Source of the DNA: Derxia lacustris
GTDB lineage: Bacteria > Pseudomonadota > Gammaproteobacteria > Burkholderiales > Burkholderiaceae_E
Assembly: GCF_002105195.1 (NCBI RefSeq)
Contig: NZ_MUHU01000008.1
Span: forward strand, 310,001-374,000
Length of the DNA stretch: 64,000 nucleotides
Reading direction: 5' to 3'
In this document: piece after piece, positions 7,909 through 16,429 of the stretch
Layout: every line of letters begins with the position of its first letter
Numbering within the stretch: the first letter of the stretch is position 1
The notes under the pieces: model-generated
Databases searched by the model: none
What the model was told of the DNA's origin: nothing
Seen by the model: only the letters and a program-made list of their open reading frames with translations
Position numbers and translations under genes: made by a program

Positions 7909-9287
7909 CCGGGCGGCTGGCCGAGCCGGCGCTGCGCCGCGTGCTGGCCTCGCTGCAACCGCCAAGCTTCACCTGGGAAGTGCGCGAAATCGGCCTGCAA
8001 GTGGCGGCGCTGATGACGGCCGACATGGTCAGGCGCCGCGTGCCCGCGCCCATCGAGGCCAGCCGGCTGATCCTGCCCGGCCGCTGCCGCGGCGACATCG
8101 ACATGCTGGCGGCGCACTACGGCATTCCGGTCGAGCGCGGGCCGGAGGACCTCAAGGACATCCCGCAGCATTTCAAGCATGCGGCGCGGGCCACCGACCT
8201 GAGCCGCTATCACACGCGGATCTTTGCCGAGATCGTCGATGCGCCGCGCCTGGGCGTGGCCGAGATCGTCGAGCGCGCGCGGCTGCATGCACGCGACGGC
8301 GCCGACGTGATCGACCTCGGCTGCCTGCCGTCGACCGACTTCCCGCATCTGGAAGACGCGGTGCGCGCGCTGAAGGCCGCCGGCCTCGCGGTCAGCGTCG
8401 ATTCGCTCGACGCCCAGGAGCTGCTGCGCGGCGGCCGCGCCGGCGCCGACTATCTGCTCAGCCTGACCGTCGACAACCTGTGGATCGCCGACGAGGTGGC
8501 CTCGACGCCGGTGCTCATTCCGCGCGAGCCGAGCGATACCGCCTCGCTGCATGCCGCCATCGAGGCGATGCGCGCCAGGGGCCGCGACTTTCTCGCCGAC
8601 CCGATCCTCGACCCGCTTCCGTTCGGCTTCACGCGCTCGGTCACGCGCTATCAGGCGCTGCGCGACGCCTATCCCGACGTGAAAATCATGATGGGCGTCG
8701 GCAACGTCACCGAGCTGACCGAGGCCGACACCAGCGGCATCAACGCCGTGCTGTTCGGCATCTGCGCCGAGCTGGAGATTGCCGCCGTGCTGACCACGCA
8801 GGTCAGCGGCCATGCGCGCCGCGCGATCCGCGAAGCCGACGTGGCGCGCCGGCTGATGTTTGCCGCCTGGACGCAGAGCCGCCTGCCCAAGGGCATCACC
8901 GACCAGCTGCTGACCACCCACGCCAAGCGCCCGTTTCCGGACACGGCGGAGGAAATCGCCGTCACCGCGAAGTCGGTGCGCGATCCCAACTTTCGCGTGC
9001 AGGTGGCCGAGAACGGCGTGCATGTCTACAACCGCGACGGCCATCGCATCGCGGCCGACGCCTTCGCGCACTGGCCCGACCTCAAGCTCGAAGGCGACGG
9101 CGCGCATGCCTTCTACATGGGCGTCGAGCTGGCGCGCGCCGAGATCGCCTGGCAACTGGGCAAGCGCTATGTGCAGGACCAGCCGCTGCGCTGGGGCTGC
9201 GCCGTCGATGCGCCGGGCGACAATCTGGACGCCTGGTGTGCGCCCGGCAGCACGCTCAAATCCGCCCCCGAATCGCAGGAGCCCTGA
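7887..9287 (+). CDS. Dihydropteroate-synthase-like protein of H4MPT biosynthesis
   Basis: A 466-residue protein whose central part (residues about 110-320) reads as a pterin-binding TIM barrel: GADVIDLGCLPSTDFP, VSVDSLDAQELL, GADYLLSLTVDN and MMGVGNVTELTEADTSG. The N-terminal region (FLTGRLAEPALRRVL) and the C-terminal extension are specific to the methanogen/methylotroph version of the family. These proteins are associated with H4MPT synthesis, where the pterin is joined to a ribosylaniline rather than to pABA. The exact reaction in bacteria is inferred from the family. It overlaps dmrB and abuts the DUF447 gene without a gap. Confidence 0.85.
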   Translation: MEHLVFLTGRLAEPALRRVLASLQPPSFTWEVREIGLQVAALMTADMVRRRVPAPIEASRLILPGRCRGDIDMLAAHYGIPVERGPEDLKDIPQHFKHAARATDLSRYHTRIFAEIVDAPRLGVAEIVERARLHARDGADVIDLGCLPSTDFPHLEDAVRALKAAGLAVSVDSLDAQELLRGGRAGADYLLSLTVDNLWIADEVASTPVLIPREPSDTASLHAAIEAMRARGRDFLADPILDPLPFGFTRSVTRYQALRDAYPDVKIMMGVGNVTELTEADTSGINAVLFGICAELEIAAVLTTQVSGHARRAIREADVARRLMFAAWTQSRLPKGITDQLLTTHAKRPFPDTAEEIAVTAKSVRDPNFRVQVAENGVHVYNRDGHRIAADAFAHWPDLKLEGDGAHAFYMGVELARAEIAWQLGKRYVQDQPLRWGCAVDAPGDNLDAWCAPGSTLKSAPESQEP

Positions 9288-9869
9288 TTGCCCTACATCC
9301 ACGAAGTCGTCATCACCACGGTCGATGGAGACGGCCTGCCGCATGTGGCGCCGATGGGCGCGCGGCTCGAAGGCCGCGAAGTGGTGATCGCGCCGTTCCG
9401 GCCCTCGGTCACGCTCGACAACATCCTGGCCACGCGCTGCGCCGTGCTCAACGTGGTGACCGATGTGCGCGTGTTTGCCGGCTGCGTCACCGGCCGGCGC
9501 AGCTGGCCCACGCTGGCCACCGAGCAGATCGCCGGCGTGCGGCTGGAGGCCGCGATCGCGCACAGCGAGCTGATCCTGGTCGCGGCGAGCGACGACGCGC
9601 AGCGGCCCGAGCTGAGGCTGAGCCGCCGGCATGACGCCACCCATGCCGACTTCGCCGGTTTCAACCGGGCCCAGGCCGCGGTGATCGAGGGCGCGGTGCT
9701 GGTCAGCCGGCTGCATCTGCTGCCGGCCGAGCGCATCGATGCCGAGCTGGCGTACTTGCAGATCGCCATCGACCGCACCGCCGGGCCGAGCGAGGCCGAG
9801 GCCTGGCAATGGCTGCTCGATGCGGTGGCGGCCTTTCGCGCCGCCGCGCCCCTGGTCCGGGAGGCGTGA
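9288..9869 (+). CDS. DUF447 family protein, flavin-reductase-like fold
   Basis: A 193-residue protein starting with TTG immediately after the previous stop. AGGAG seven bases upstream supports that start. The opening YIHEVVITTVDGDGLPHVAPMGARL and the segment GFNRAQAAVIEGAVLVSRLHLL are typical of DUF447, a family related to FMN-binding split-barrel proteins and common to methanogens and H4MPT-using bacteria. The molecular function is unknown. Its conserved place among cofactor genes suggests a step in H4MPT or methylofuran synthesis. The stop overlaps the ATG of mfnB. Confidence 0.8.
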   Translation: MPYIHEVVITTVDGDGLPHVAPMGARLEGREVVIAPFRPSVTLDNILATRCAVLNVVTDVRVFAGCVTGRRSWPTLATEQIAGVRLEAAIAHSELILVAASDDAQRPELRLSRRHDATHADFAGFNRAQAAVIEGAVLVSRLHLLPAERIDAELAYLQIAIDRTAGPSEAEAWQWLLDAVAAFRAAAPLVREA

Positions 9870-10633
9870 TGCGCATCCTGGTCAGCGTGCGTGATGTGGC
9901 CGAGGCGCGGCTGGCGGCCGCCGCCGGCGTCGACTTCATCGATTGCAAGGAGCCGGCGCAGGGCGCGCTCGGCGGGCTCGATCCGGCGACCATCGCCGCC
10001 GTGGTGGCTGAGCTGCGCGCCGCCGGCGCCGGTCACACCCTGGTCAGCGCCACCGTCGGCGACTGGCCGGTCGAGGCGCTCGCCGCCGCGCTGGCGCAGG
10101 CGCGCGCGGTCGCTAGCTGCGGCGTCGATTACGTGAAGGTGGGGCTCTGGCCCGGCCCGGCCGGCGCCGACTGGCTTGCGGCCCTGGCGCGCGAGCCCTA
10201 TGCGGTGGTGCCGGTGCTGATCGCCGATGCCGGCATCGATCTGGCGCTGGCCGAGCAGGCCGGCGCGCTCGGCTTTCCGGCCGTCATGGCCGATACCGCC
10301 GACAAGCGTGGCGGCAGCCTGGCGCAGCGGCTCGGGTCTGCCGGGTTGGCGGCCTTCGTCGCGGCGGTGGCGCGCGGCGCGGCCGGGCCGTCGGCGCGCT
10401 CGCCGGGCGCCGCGCGCGCGGACGCGGCGAGTGCGACGGCTGTCGGCACGCGCGTGCTGGTCGGCCTGGCCGGTGCGCTGCGCGCTGCCGAGCTGGCCGA
10501 GGTGGCGGCGGCCGGTGCCGATTTCGCTGGCTTTCGCAGCGCGGTCTGCGCTGGCGACCGTGCCGGCCAGCTCGATGCCGGCCGGCTGGCGCGACTGGTC
10601 GCGGCGGCGCGCGCCGAGCCGCTCGCGGCCTGA
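9869..10633 (+). CDS. mfnB: (5-formylfuran-3-yl)methyl phosphate synthase
   Basis: A 254-residue TIM-barrel protein that turns two glyceraldehyde-3-phosphate molecules into the furan core of methanofuran or methylofuran. Family marks are MRILVSVRDVAEARLAAAAG at the N-terminus, the lysine-containing DCKEPAQGALGGLD near residue 28, VDYVKVGL near residue 88 and VMADTADKRGGSL near residue 138. The segment ARGAAGPSARSPGAARADAAS is an Ala-rich insertion between the last two strands. It ends the dmrB operon and is followed by a terminator-like hairpin. mfnE, mfnF and mfnD lie a few kilobases away on the other strand. Confidence 0.93.
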   Translation: MRILVSVRDVAEARLAAAAGVDFIDCKEPAQGALGGLDPATIAAVVAELRAAGAGHTLVSATVGDWPVEALAAALAQARAVASCGVDYVKVGLWPGPAGADWLAALAREPYAVVPVLIADAGIDLALAEQAGALGFPAVMADTADKRGGSLAQRLGSAGLAAFVAAVARGAAGPSARSPGAARADAASATAVGTRVLVGLAGALRAAELAEVAAAGADFAGFRSAVCAGDRAGQLDAGRLARLVAAARAEPLAA

Positions 10634-10641
10634 GCGGCAGC

Positions 10642-10671
10642 ACCGCGCGCCGGGCCGGCGGGCGCGGTTTT
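10642..10671 (+). terminator. Probable intrinsic terminator after mfnB
   Basis: A 7-bp stem (ACCGCGC and GCGCGGT) closes a G+C-rich loop and runs into TTTT just after the mfnB stop. The T-run is short, so efficiency is uncertain. Confidence 0.6.
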
Positions 10672-10711
10672 CCGGTCGCCATTCCGGTTTGGCCAGTGCC
10701 TGCGTCGGATT

Positions 10712-10752
10712 CCGCCAATTCACCATCGCAATTGCGACGAGCCAATTGGCGG
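10712..10752. promoter_or_regulatory. Nested palindromes upstream of proX
   Basis: A perfect 9-bp inverted repeat (CCGCCAATT at 10712 and AATTGGCGG at 10744) encloses a perfect 12-bp palindrome, TCGCAATTGCGA, at 10726-10737. It sits in the A+T-richer 267-nt gap before proX and could be an operator. The core octamer GCAATTGC recurs three times near 30270-30600. Confidence 0.45.
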
Positions 10753-10900
10753 CAGTGCGACAATTGCCAAATCCGGGTTGCAAGACTGCCGCAGCTGTCG
10801 CATGCAGACAGCTTTCTGTCGTTTGCCGGCAATTCGGTAGCGGAATCGAATCGAGAATGGCCGGCGTCACATCCTGTCACGCCAACATTTCCCGGGAAAT

Positions 10901-11788
10901 ATGAAGACGATTTCGCGTTTCAAGCGCCGCGTGCTTTGCGGCGCAATGCTGGCGCTGCCGGCATTGCTGGCCGCCAATTCGGCTCAGGCCGAAACCCGCA
11001 GCATCAAGATCGGCTGGACCGCCTGGTCCGACGCCGAAGCCATCACCAATATCGCCAAGCTCGTGCTTGAGCAAAAGCTCGGCTACAAGGTCGAATTGGT
11101 GATGACCGACGTGGCGCTGCAATACCAGGGTGTGGCCAAGGGCCAGCTCGACGCCATGCTGATGGCCTGGCTGCCCAATACGCACAAGGCGTACATGGAA
11201 AAATTCGGCGCCGATCTGGTCGACCTGGGCGCGCTGTACGACAACGCCAAGCTCGGCTGGATCGTTCCCGATTACGTGCCGGCCTCGGTCAAGACCATTG
11301 CCGATCTGGCCAAGCCGGAATATGCAAGCAAGTTCGGCGGCAAGATCCAGGGCATCGACCAGGGCTCGGGCCTGATGCGGCTGTCGACCCAGACGGTCAA
11401 GGACTACGGCCTCGAAAGCAGCTACAAGCTGGTGTCGGCCTCGGATGCGGCGATGGTGCTTTCCATCGACAAGGCGGTGCGCAAGCAGGAATGGATCGTG
11501 GCCACGGCGTGGAATCCGCACTGGCTGTTTTCCAAATACAAGATGCGCTATCTCGAAGATCCGAAGAAATCGCTCGGCGGTGCCGAAGCGATTCATGCGC
11601 TGGGCCGCAAGGGCCTCGATGCAGATGAGCCGAAAGCCGCCGCATTCATCCGCAATCTCAAGATTTCGATTTCGGATCTGGAAACCGTGATGCTGAAGGC
11701 GAAGGAATCGTCGTATTCCGCCGAGGCGCAGAAATACATCGACAGCCATCCGCAGCTGGTCGACAGCTGGCTCAAGGATTCGCGCTAA
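10901..11788 (+). CDS. proX: Glycine betaine/choline-type ABC transporter substrate-binding protein
   Basis: A 295-residue periplasmic binding protein of the OpuAC/ProX family. A Sec signal peptide spans residues 1-30 (positively charged start, hydrophobic core, ANSAQA before the cut). The mature part starts with IKIGWTAWSDAEA and contains DAMLMAWLPNTHKAYMEKFG and ATAWNPHWLFSKYKMRYLEDPKK, typical of the aromatic-box quaternary-amine binders. No permease or ATPase gene is nearby, so it is an orphan that must work with a transporter encoded elsewhere. The porin starts 27 nt downstream and may be cotranscribed, giving outer-membrane entry and periplasmic capture from one unit. Confidence 0.88.
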   Translation: MKTISRFKRRVLCGAMLALPALLAANSAQAETRSIKIGWTAWSDAEAITNIAKLVLEQKLGYKVELVMTDVALQYQGVAKGQLDAMLMAWLPNTHKAYMEKFGADLVDLGALYDNAKLGWIVPDYVPASVKTIADLAKPEYASKFGGKIQGIDQGSGLMRLSTQTVKDYGLESSYKLVSASDAAMVLSIDKAVRKQEWIVATAWNPHWLFSKYKMRYLEDPKKSLGGAEAIHALGRKGLDADEPKAAAFIRNLKISISDLETVMLKAKESSYSAEAQKYIDSHPQLVDSWLKDSR

Positions 11789-11815
11789 GCCTTTTTCCTT
11801 CTCCCAAAGACAGAC

Positions 11816-12781
11816 ATGAAACTTCTGAAGAATGCCCTGATCGGGGCAGGGGCCGCCGCGTGCCTCGTCGGCGCAAATGGTGCGAATGCGCAATCGACCG
11901 TGACGCTTTACGGCTATCTCGATCTGGGGCTGGTCAAGACCAATGTCGGCGGCTGGAAAGTGGATCGCGGCTACAACAATTGGCTCGGCGTGAGGGGCAG
12001 CGAGGATCTGGGCGACGGACTTTCGACCACCTTCAATCTGCAAACCCGCTTCAATCCCGATACCGGCGCTTCGGAGCGCGCCAGCACGCTGTGGCAGGGC
12101 GAAAGCACGGTCGGCCTCAAGAGCACGAAGTACGGCGCGCTGCGCATCGGCCGGGCGCTGACGCCGCTGTGGCAGCAGGTGTGGAAGTTCGAGCCCTGGG
12201 CCAACAGCGGCTTCAATGGCTCGATGGCGGCATTCCAGACCGGCAGCTACACCAGCGACGGCGTGCAGGACGTGGCGCTGGGCTTTGCCAATTTCAGCCG
12301 CTTCAGCAACGCGGTGTTCTACGACTCGCCGACGGTCGCGGGCCTGAGCGGCCATGTGGCCAGCGAAGTGGAACGCCGCCCCGGCACCGCCGATCACGGC
12401 GCGAGCGGCACGCTGCAATACGGCATCGGCGGCTTTGCCAGCATGCTGGCCTGGGAGCGCAATTCGGCGCGCGACAACATCCGGCTGGCCGGCGCGTCTT
12501 ATGACTTTGGCCCGACCAAGCTGATGGGCTCGTTCGCCGATGTGAATCTGCAGGCGGTCGGCAAGGAACGTTCATGGGTGGTCGCGGCGACGCAAACCCT
12601 GGGCGGCGCCAACGGCCTGCGCCTGGGCTATGGCCGCAACAACCGCACCGACGAGCACAAGGCCAGCCTGGGCCTGACGCACGACCTGTCGAAGCGCACC
12701 GGCCTGTACACCGACGTGTGGCGCAACTGGACCGCCAGCGCCACCACCGGCGTGGCGCTCGGCATCACGCACAGCTTCTGA
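11816..12781 (+). CDS. Outer-membrane porin, betaproteobacterial type
   Basis: A 321-residue trimeric porin. The signal peptide ends at ANGANA before QSTVTLYGYLDLGL, the classic first strand of Burkholderiales porins. Further landmarks are NWLGVRGSEDLGDGLSTTF, GESTVGLKSTKYGALRIGR and the C-terminal strand ending in HSF, a phenylalanine at the last position as required for barrel insertion. The loop that normally carries PEFG-type constriction residues is less typical here. Solute preference cannot be read from the sequence. It follows proX closely. Confidence 0.92.
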   Translation: MKLLKNALIGAGAAACLVGANGANAQSTVTLYGYLDLGLVKTNVGGWKVDRGYNNWLGVRGSEDLGDGLSTTFNLQTRFNPDTGASERASTLWQGESTVGLKSTKYGALRIGRALTPLWQQVWKFEPWANSGFNGSMAAFQTGSYTSDGVQDVALGFANFSRFSNAVFYDSPTVAGLSGHVASEVERRPGTADHGASGTLQYGIGGFASMLAWERNSARDNIRLAGASYDFGPTKLMGSFADVNLQAVGKERSWVVAATQTLGGANGLRLGYGRNNRTDEHKASLGLTHDLSKRTGLYTDVWRNWTASATTGVALGITHSF

Positions 12782-12954
12782 TGCCTGCGGGCCGGCGCCG
12801 CGATCGGTAGGTCATCGGTTAGGCGCGCGCCGGCACATTGGCTGCCATCGACCGGGTTGATCCGGCCGGTGGCGGCAAGGGCAGCGAATGCGCCCGTCGC
12901 TTCACCCGGCACGGGGCTTCGAGCCCGGTTCTTTCTCTTTGGGAGGAGTCGGGA

Positions 12955-13446
12955 ATGAAGATCGAATTCAGGGTGAGCGGCGAGGTCGAGATCAATGCGC
13001 TGGCCAGCTCGGTGCTGGCGGCACTGGCCGACGTTGAGGCCAGCGTGACCGCGCATCCGGGGCTGCGCAGCGCGCTGCATGTGGGCACGCATCTCTATCA
13101 CCTGGAGTTCCGCGAGCGTGAGCTGCTGGGCGTGTACTACACGCCCGAATGCATCGTGCGCTACTCGCTGCAACGCCCGGCCCATGTGTCCTGGAGCACG
13201 CTCGACGGCAATCTGCGCAGCGATGGCGACTTTCATGTGCGTTCGACGGCGCGCGGCTGCGCGGTGCGCTATGCGGTGTCCGAGGTGGTCGATCTGCCGC
13301 TGGTGCCGCCGCTGATCGCCGGCGCCCAGCTGCTCGGCCGGGTCGAGCTGGATCGGCAGCTGCGGTCGCTGCTCGCGGCGCTCGATGTCGAGTCGCATCC
13401 GCTGGCGGGTTTTCCGGCGCCGACGCTGCGTGGCCGTCACGTCTGA
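12955..13446 (+). CDS. START/SRPBCC-like small protein
   Basis: A 163-residue protein without signal peptide or membrane segment. The pattern of alternating strands with a hydrophobic C-terminal helix (GAQLLGRVELDRQLRSLLAAL) fits the SRPBCC/START ligand-binding fold. The ATG at 12955 is chosen for the GGGAGGAG sequence upstream; the frame is open further 5'. Ligand and role are unknown. It is convergent with mfnE, with only four bases between the stops. Confidence 0.6.
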   Translation: MKIEFRVSGEVEINALASSVLAALADVEASVTAHPGLRSALHVGTHLYHLEFRERELLGVYYTPECIVRYSLQRPAHVSWSTLDGNLRSDGDFHVRSTARGCAVRYAVSEVVDLPLVPPLIAGAQLLGRVELDRQLRSLLAALDVESHPLAGFPAPTLRGRHV

Positions 13447-13450
13447 GCGA

Positions 13451-14158
13451 TCAGGCCTCGCGCTCGGTCTGTGCGGGCGCGCCGGCTGACGCTGGCGCCT
13501 CGGCGGGCCAGAGCGCCAGCGCCAGGCCGGCGGCAGCCACATGCGCGGGCAGGGCGGCATCGACGATGCCGGCGGTGCTCAGTCGTTGCGCAAGCTGGTG
13601 CGCGCTTGCCGCCGGTTCGGCGAGCGCGGTGGCGATGCCGTGCTTGACCAGCGCCAGCCGGTCGGCGCCAAGCTGACCGGCCAGCCAGGCGGCGAGGCTG
13701 TCGGCGCTGACTTCCCAGCGCGTGAGCGCATCGGGCCGCTCGCGCAGCGCGTCGCGGCCGCACCAGATCGGCAGCCGGCCGTCGGCCCAGGCGGCGGCGA
13801 TGGCGGCGCAATCGGGCGCGACGGCGAGGCGGGCGGCTTGCGGCTCGGCGGTTGCGGCTTGCGGCGCGGCTTCGGTCTGCGGTCCGGCGCTGGCGCGCGG
13901 CAGGCCGGCCATCAGCCGCGCGGTCTGCTCCATCGCCAGCACGGCCATGTTGTGCGCACTCAGATCGTCGAAACGCCAGTGCGCCTGGGCATCGCGCACC
14001 GCGTCGGCAAAGCTGCCGCCGCCCGGCACGATGACCCAGCGCCGGCGCGCATCGGCGGCAGCCAGCCGGGCCAGCCGGTCGAGCCAGCCCGGCAGCATCG
14101 AGCTGGCGGCATCGCGGCACAGGCTGCCGCCCAGCTTCACCACGGTGATCGGCTTCAT
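13451..14158 (-). CDS. mfnE: [5-(aminomethyl)furan-3-yl]methyl phosphate kinase
   Basis: A 235-residue amino-acid-kinase-fold protein. It starts with the phosphate-binding VVKLGGSLCRD and has VIVPGGGSFADAVR near residue 43 and WEVSADSLAAWLAGQLGADRLALVKHG near residue 148, as in uridylate-kinase-like enzymes. MfnE converts the furan phosphate to a diphosphate ready for coupling. A roughly 30-residue Ala/Pro-rich loop (near residues 85-115) looks like a local expansion. It overlaps mfnF by 4 nt and completes the minus-strand mfnD-mfnF-mfnE operon. Confidence 0.82.
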   Translation of the reverse strand: MKPITVVKLGGSLCRDAASSMLPGWLDRLARLAAADARRRWVIVPGGGSFADAVRDAQAHWRFDDLSAHNMAVLAMEQTARLMAGLPRASAGPQTEAAPQAATAEPQAARLAVAPDCAAIAAAWADGRLPIWCGRDALRERPDALTRWEVSADSLAAWLAGQLGADRLALVKHGIATALAEPAASAHQLAQRLSTAGIVDAALPAHVAAAGLALALWPAEAPASAGAPAQTEREA

Positions 14159-15384
14159 CGCCGCGCGCGCGCCTCGGCGCCGACGCTGCTGCCGAGCAGG
14201 GCCACGGCCACGCTCGGCGCGCAGACCCGGGCCCAGCGACTGCGCTGTTCATCCACCGCCGACAGCGGCCGATCGAGCCGGGCCATGCGCTCGAAGCCCA
14301 GCACATGCCGGCCGCCGGCCTGCGCCAGCCCCTCCACCAGAAAGCTGCCGCAGCCGGCCGCGACCAGCGGCGCCGAGGCCGGCAGCCCCGCCGCCGCCAG
14401 CACCCGGCCGAGGTTGAAGCGCAACTCGTCGACGAAGGCGCGGCGCCATTCGCGCGCAAAGCCGAGCCAGGCGTCCTCGCTGGCGTCGCGCGCATCCAGC
14501 CCGACCATGCGCGCGAGCCGGGCGCGCGTGGCTTCGGCAGTCTTGGCGCCGTTGTCGGCCGGCGCGTGCTGGTCGTGCTCGGGATCGAGCTCGCCGGTGA
14601 GCCGGAACACGTCGGCGCTGGTGGCGAAGAATTCATTCATCACATTGAGGTCGCGGCCGCCGAAGGCGATGCGGCGCGCCAGCGCGCACAGTGGCGTGCG
14701 CACCACGCCCAGATAGACCAGTTCGCCGCTGGCGAGGCGCGAGACATCGTCGCGGCCGGCGTCGTGGGCGCCGGCCAGCGCGGCGGGCGGCCGGCCGAGC
14801 GACAGCACCTTGCCGTCGCGCACCGCGATCAGGTCGGTGGTGGTGCTGCCGATGTCGACCAGCAGCGCATCGCGCAGATTGCGCGCCACCAGCTCGGCGC
14901 TGGCCAGCCAGTTGGCCGAGGCGACCGCATGCCAGTGCGCCTGGGCCTGGGCCGGCGCGATCCAGCGCTCGGGCCCGGCATAGAGCAGCAGGCCGGGGCC
15001 GAGCGCGGTCTGCATGTGGCTGGCGATGCCGACCACGCCGGCCTCGCGGTTGGCGAACAGGTCGGTCATCTCGCCGGTCATGGTGACCGCGTGCAGCGCA
15101 TGGCGCGCGGCTGGCCAGCGCGCGAGCGTGGCCTCGATGGCGTGATCGAGATGGTCGAGCCCCTGCCAGAGCGGGCAGGGCCATTGCACGATGTCGACGA
15201 TGCGGCCGTCGCGCGCGAGCGCGGCCTTGACATGGGCGCCGCCCACATCCCAGCCGACGACCGACTCACCGTCGTCGAGCATGTGGAGGGGCAGGGTGGC
15301 AAGCGGAGCGGTTGGCATGGCGGGCCGGGCGGAGGAAGAAGCCGACAGCATGCCGGCGGGCGCGGCGCGCAGCAGCTCAGTCAT
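14155..15384 (-). CDS. mfnF: MfnF-like protein, H4MPT-linked C1 transfer pathway (hydantoinase A fold)
   Basis: A 409-residue protein with the actin/hydantoinase-A type ATPase fold. Landmarks are VVGWDVGGAHVKAALARDG near residue 40, AVTMTGEMTDLF, LLVDIGSTTTDLI near residue 180 and VAAGCGSFLVEGLAQ. The archaeal family member condenses the furanmethyl diphosphate with glutamyl-tyramine in methanofuran synthesis; bacterial homologues are long known as probable H4MPT-linked C1 transfer proteins. The start at 15384 is chosen because it overlaps the mfnD stop by 8 nt; the open frame is longer but unsupported upstream. Bacterial methylofuran uses tyrosine, so the coupled substrate may differ. Confidence 0.85.
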   Translation of the reverse strand: MTELLRAAPAGMLSASSSARPAMPTAPLATLPLHMLDDGESVVGWDVGGAHVKAALARDGRIVDIVQWPCPLWQGLDHLDHAIEATLARWPAARHALHAVTMTGEMTDLFANREAGVVGIASHMQTALGPGLLLYAGPERWIAPAQAQAHWHAVASANWLASAELVARNLRDALLVDIGSTTTDLIAVRDGKVLSLGRPPAALAGAHDAGRDDVSRLASGELVYLGVVRTPLCALARRIAFGGRDLNVMNEFFATSADVFRLTGELDPEHDQHAPADNGAKTAEATRARLARMVGLDARDASEDAWLGFAREWRRAFVDELRFNLGRVLAAAGLPASAPLVAAGCGSFLVEGLAQAGGRHVLGFERMARLDRPLSAVDEQRSRWARVCAPSVAVALLGSSVGAEARARR

Positions 15385-16429
15385 GGCGCCGGCCTGCGAA
15401 TTCGAGCTCGTCCTCGGCATGGGCGGCGCGGTCGGCCAGCGGCGCGCGGCGCCGCGCATGGGCCTGGAGGATGGCGCCGGCCAGATTGCGCCGCAGCAGC
15501 CGCGACATGCCGGCATAGGCGCAGGTGACGCGCGGATTCACCTCGATGAGCACCGGCCGGCCGTCGGGCGTCAGTACCGCATCGATGCCGACAAAGCCGA
15601 ACAGCCCGGGCAGCGCGGCGGCCGCCTGCGCGGCCAGCGCGGCGCAGGCCCGGCCGGCCGGCGAGTCGGGCGCGATGGCGTCGATTTCCACGCCGTCGAA
15701 ATCGAGCGCGCCGTCGGCCGCCACCGAGATGTGCTGGCGATTGATGGCGAGCAGCTCGGCGCCGGCCTCGGTGACCAGCAGCGACAGGCTGATCGGCTCG
15801 CCCTCGACCCAGGCTTCGAGCGTGGCCGGCGTGGCGCGCGCGGCCAGATCGGCCTGGGCCGCCGCCAGCTCGGTGAACACGCGGGTATCGAGCGCGCCGG
15901 CGCCGTCGTTGGGCTTGACGATCCAGCGCCGGGCCGCGCGCAGCGCCTCGCTTGCGGGCTCGCCGGCCAGACAGCCGGCGGTGCTGGCAATGCCGCGCGC
16001 CGCCAGTTCGCGCGCCAGCCGGCGCTTGTCGGACACGCGCCGGATCGTGGCCGGCGCGCTGCCGGCCCAGCCCGCCTCGCCGACCGCCTCGGCCAGCGTG
16101 GCGAGCAGGCCGCCGGTCTCGGGCGCGACCAGCAGCGTGGCGTCATGCGCGCGCGCCTGGCGCGCCACGAACTCGACCGCGCCTTCGCCCGGACGCGGCG
16201 CCACATAGGTCACGCCCGCGAGCGGCCGGTCGAAGTGGTTGGCAACGTGGCGCGGCCGCGTGGCCACGCTGATGGCGAGGCCGGACAGGCTGGCAACATC
16301 GCCGGCCAGCGCATCGCGCATGTGCAGACCGAGCGGAATCAGCCGGTCCAGCTCGCCCGGCGTGGCGTCGGCATCGCAGCCGCCGCCGCTCACGAATTCA
16401 TGGATGAACACCCGTTTGCAGAAGGCCAT
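15377..16429 (-). CDS. mfnD: MfnD-like ATP-grasp ligase (tyramine/tyrosine-glutamate ligase)
   Basis: A 350-residue ATP-grasp enzyme opening with RVFIHEFVSGGGC, the N-terminal motif of this family. It has WIVKPNDGAGALDTRVF near residue 175, WVEGEPISLSLLV, and the metal-binding end VLIEVNPRVTCAYAGMSRLL near residue 290. MfnD adds glutamate to tyramine in archaeal methanofuran synthesis. In bacteria it may build the tyrosine-polyglutamate arm of methylofuran. The ATG at 16429 is directly back to back with the ATG of the HisA-like gene. A GTG at 16411 would start just before the conserved motif and is an alternative. Confidence 0.82.
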   Translation of the reverse strand: MAFCKRVFIHEFVSGGGCDADATPGELDRLIPLGLHMRDALAGDVASLSGLAISVATRPRHVANHFDRPLAGVTYVAPRPGEGAVEFVARQARAHDATLLVAPETGGLLATLAEAVGEAGWAGSAPATIRRVSDKRRLARELAARGIASTAGCLAGEPASEALRAARRWIVKPNDGAGALDTRVFTELAAAQADLAARATPATLEAWVEGEPISLSLLVTEAGAELLAINRQHISVAADGALDFDGVEIDAIAPDSPAGRACAALAAQAAAALPGLFGFVGIDAVLTPDGRPVLIEVNPRVTCAYAGMSRLLRRNLAGAILQAHARRRAPLADRAAHAEDELEFAGRRHD

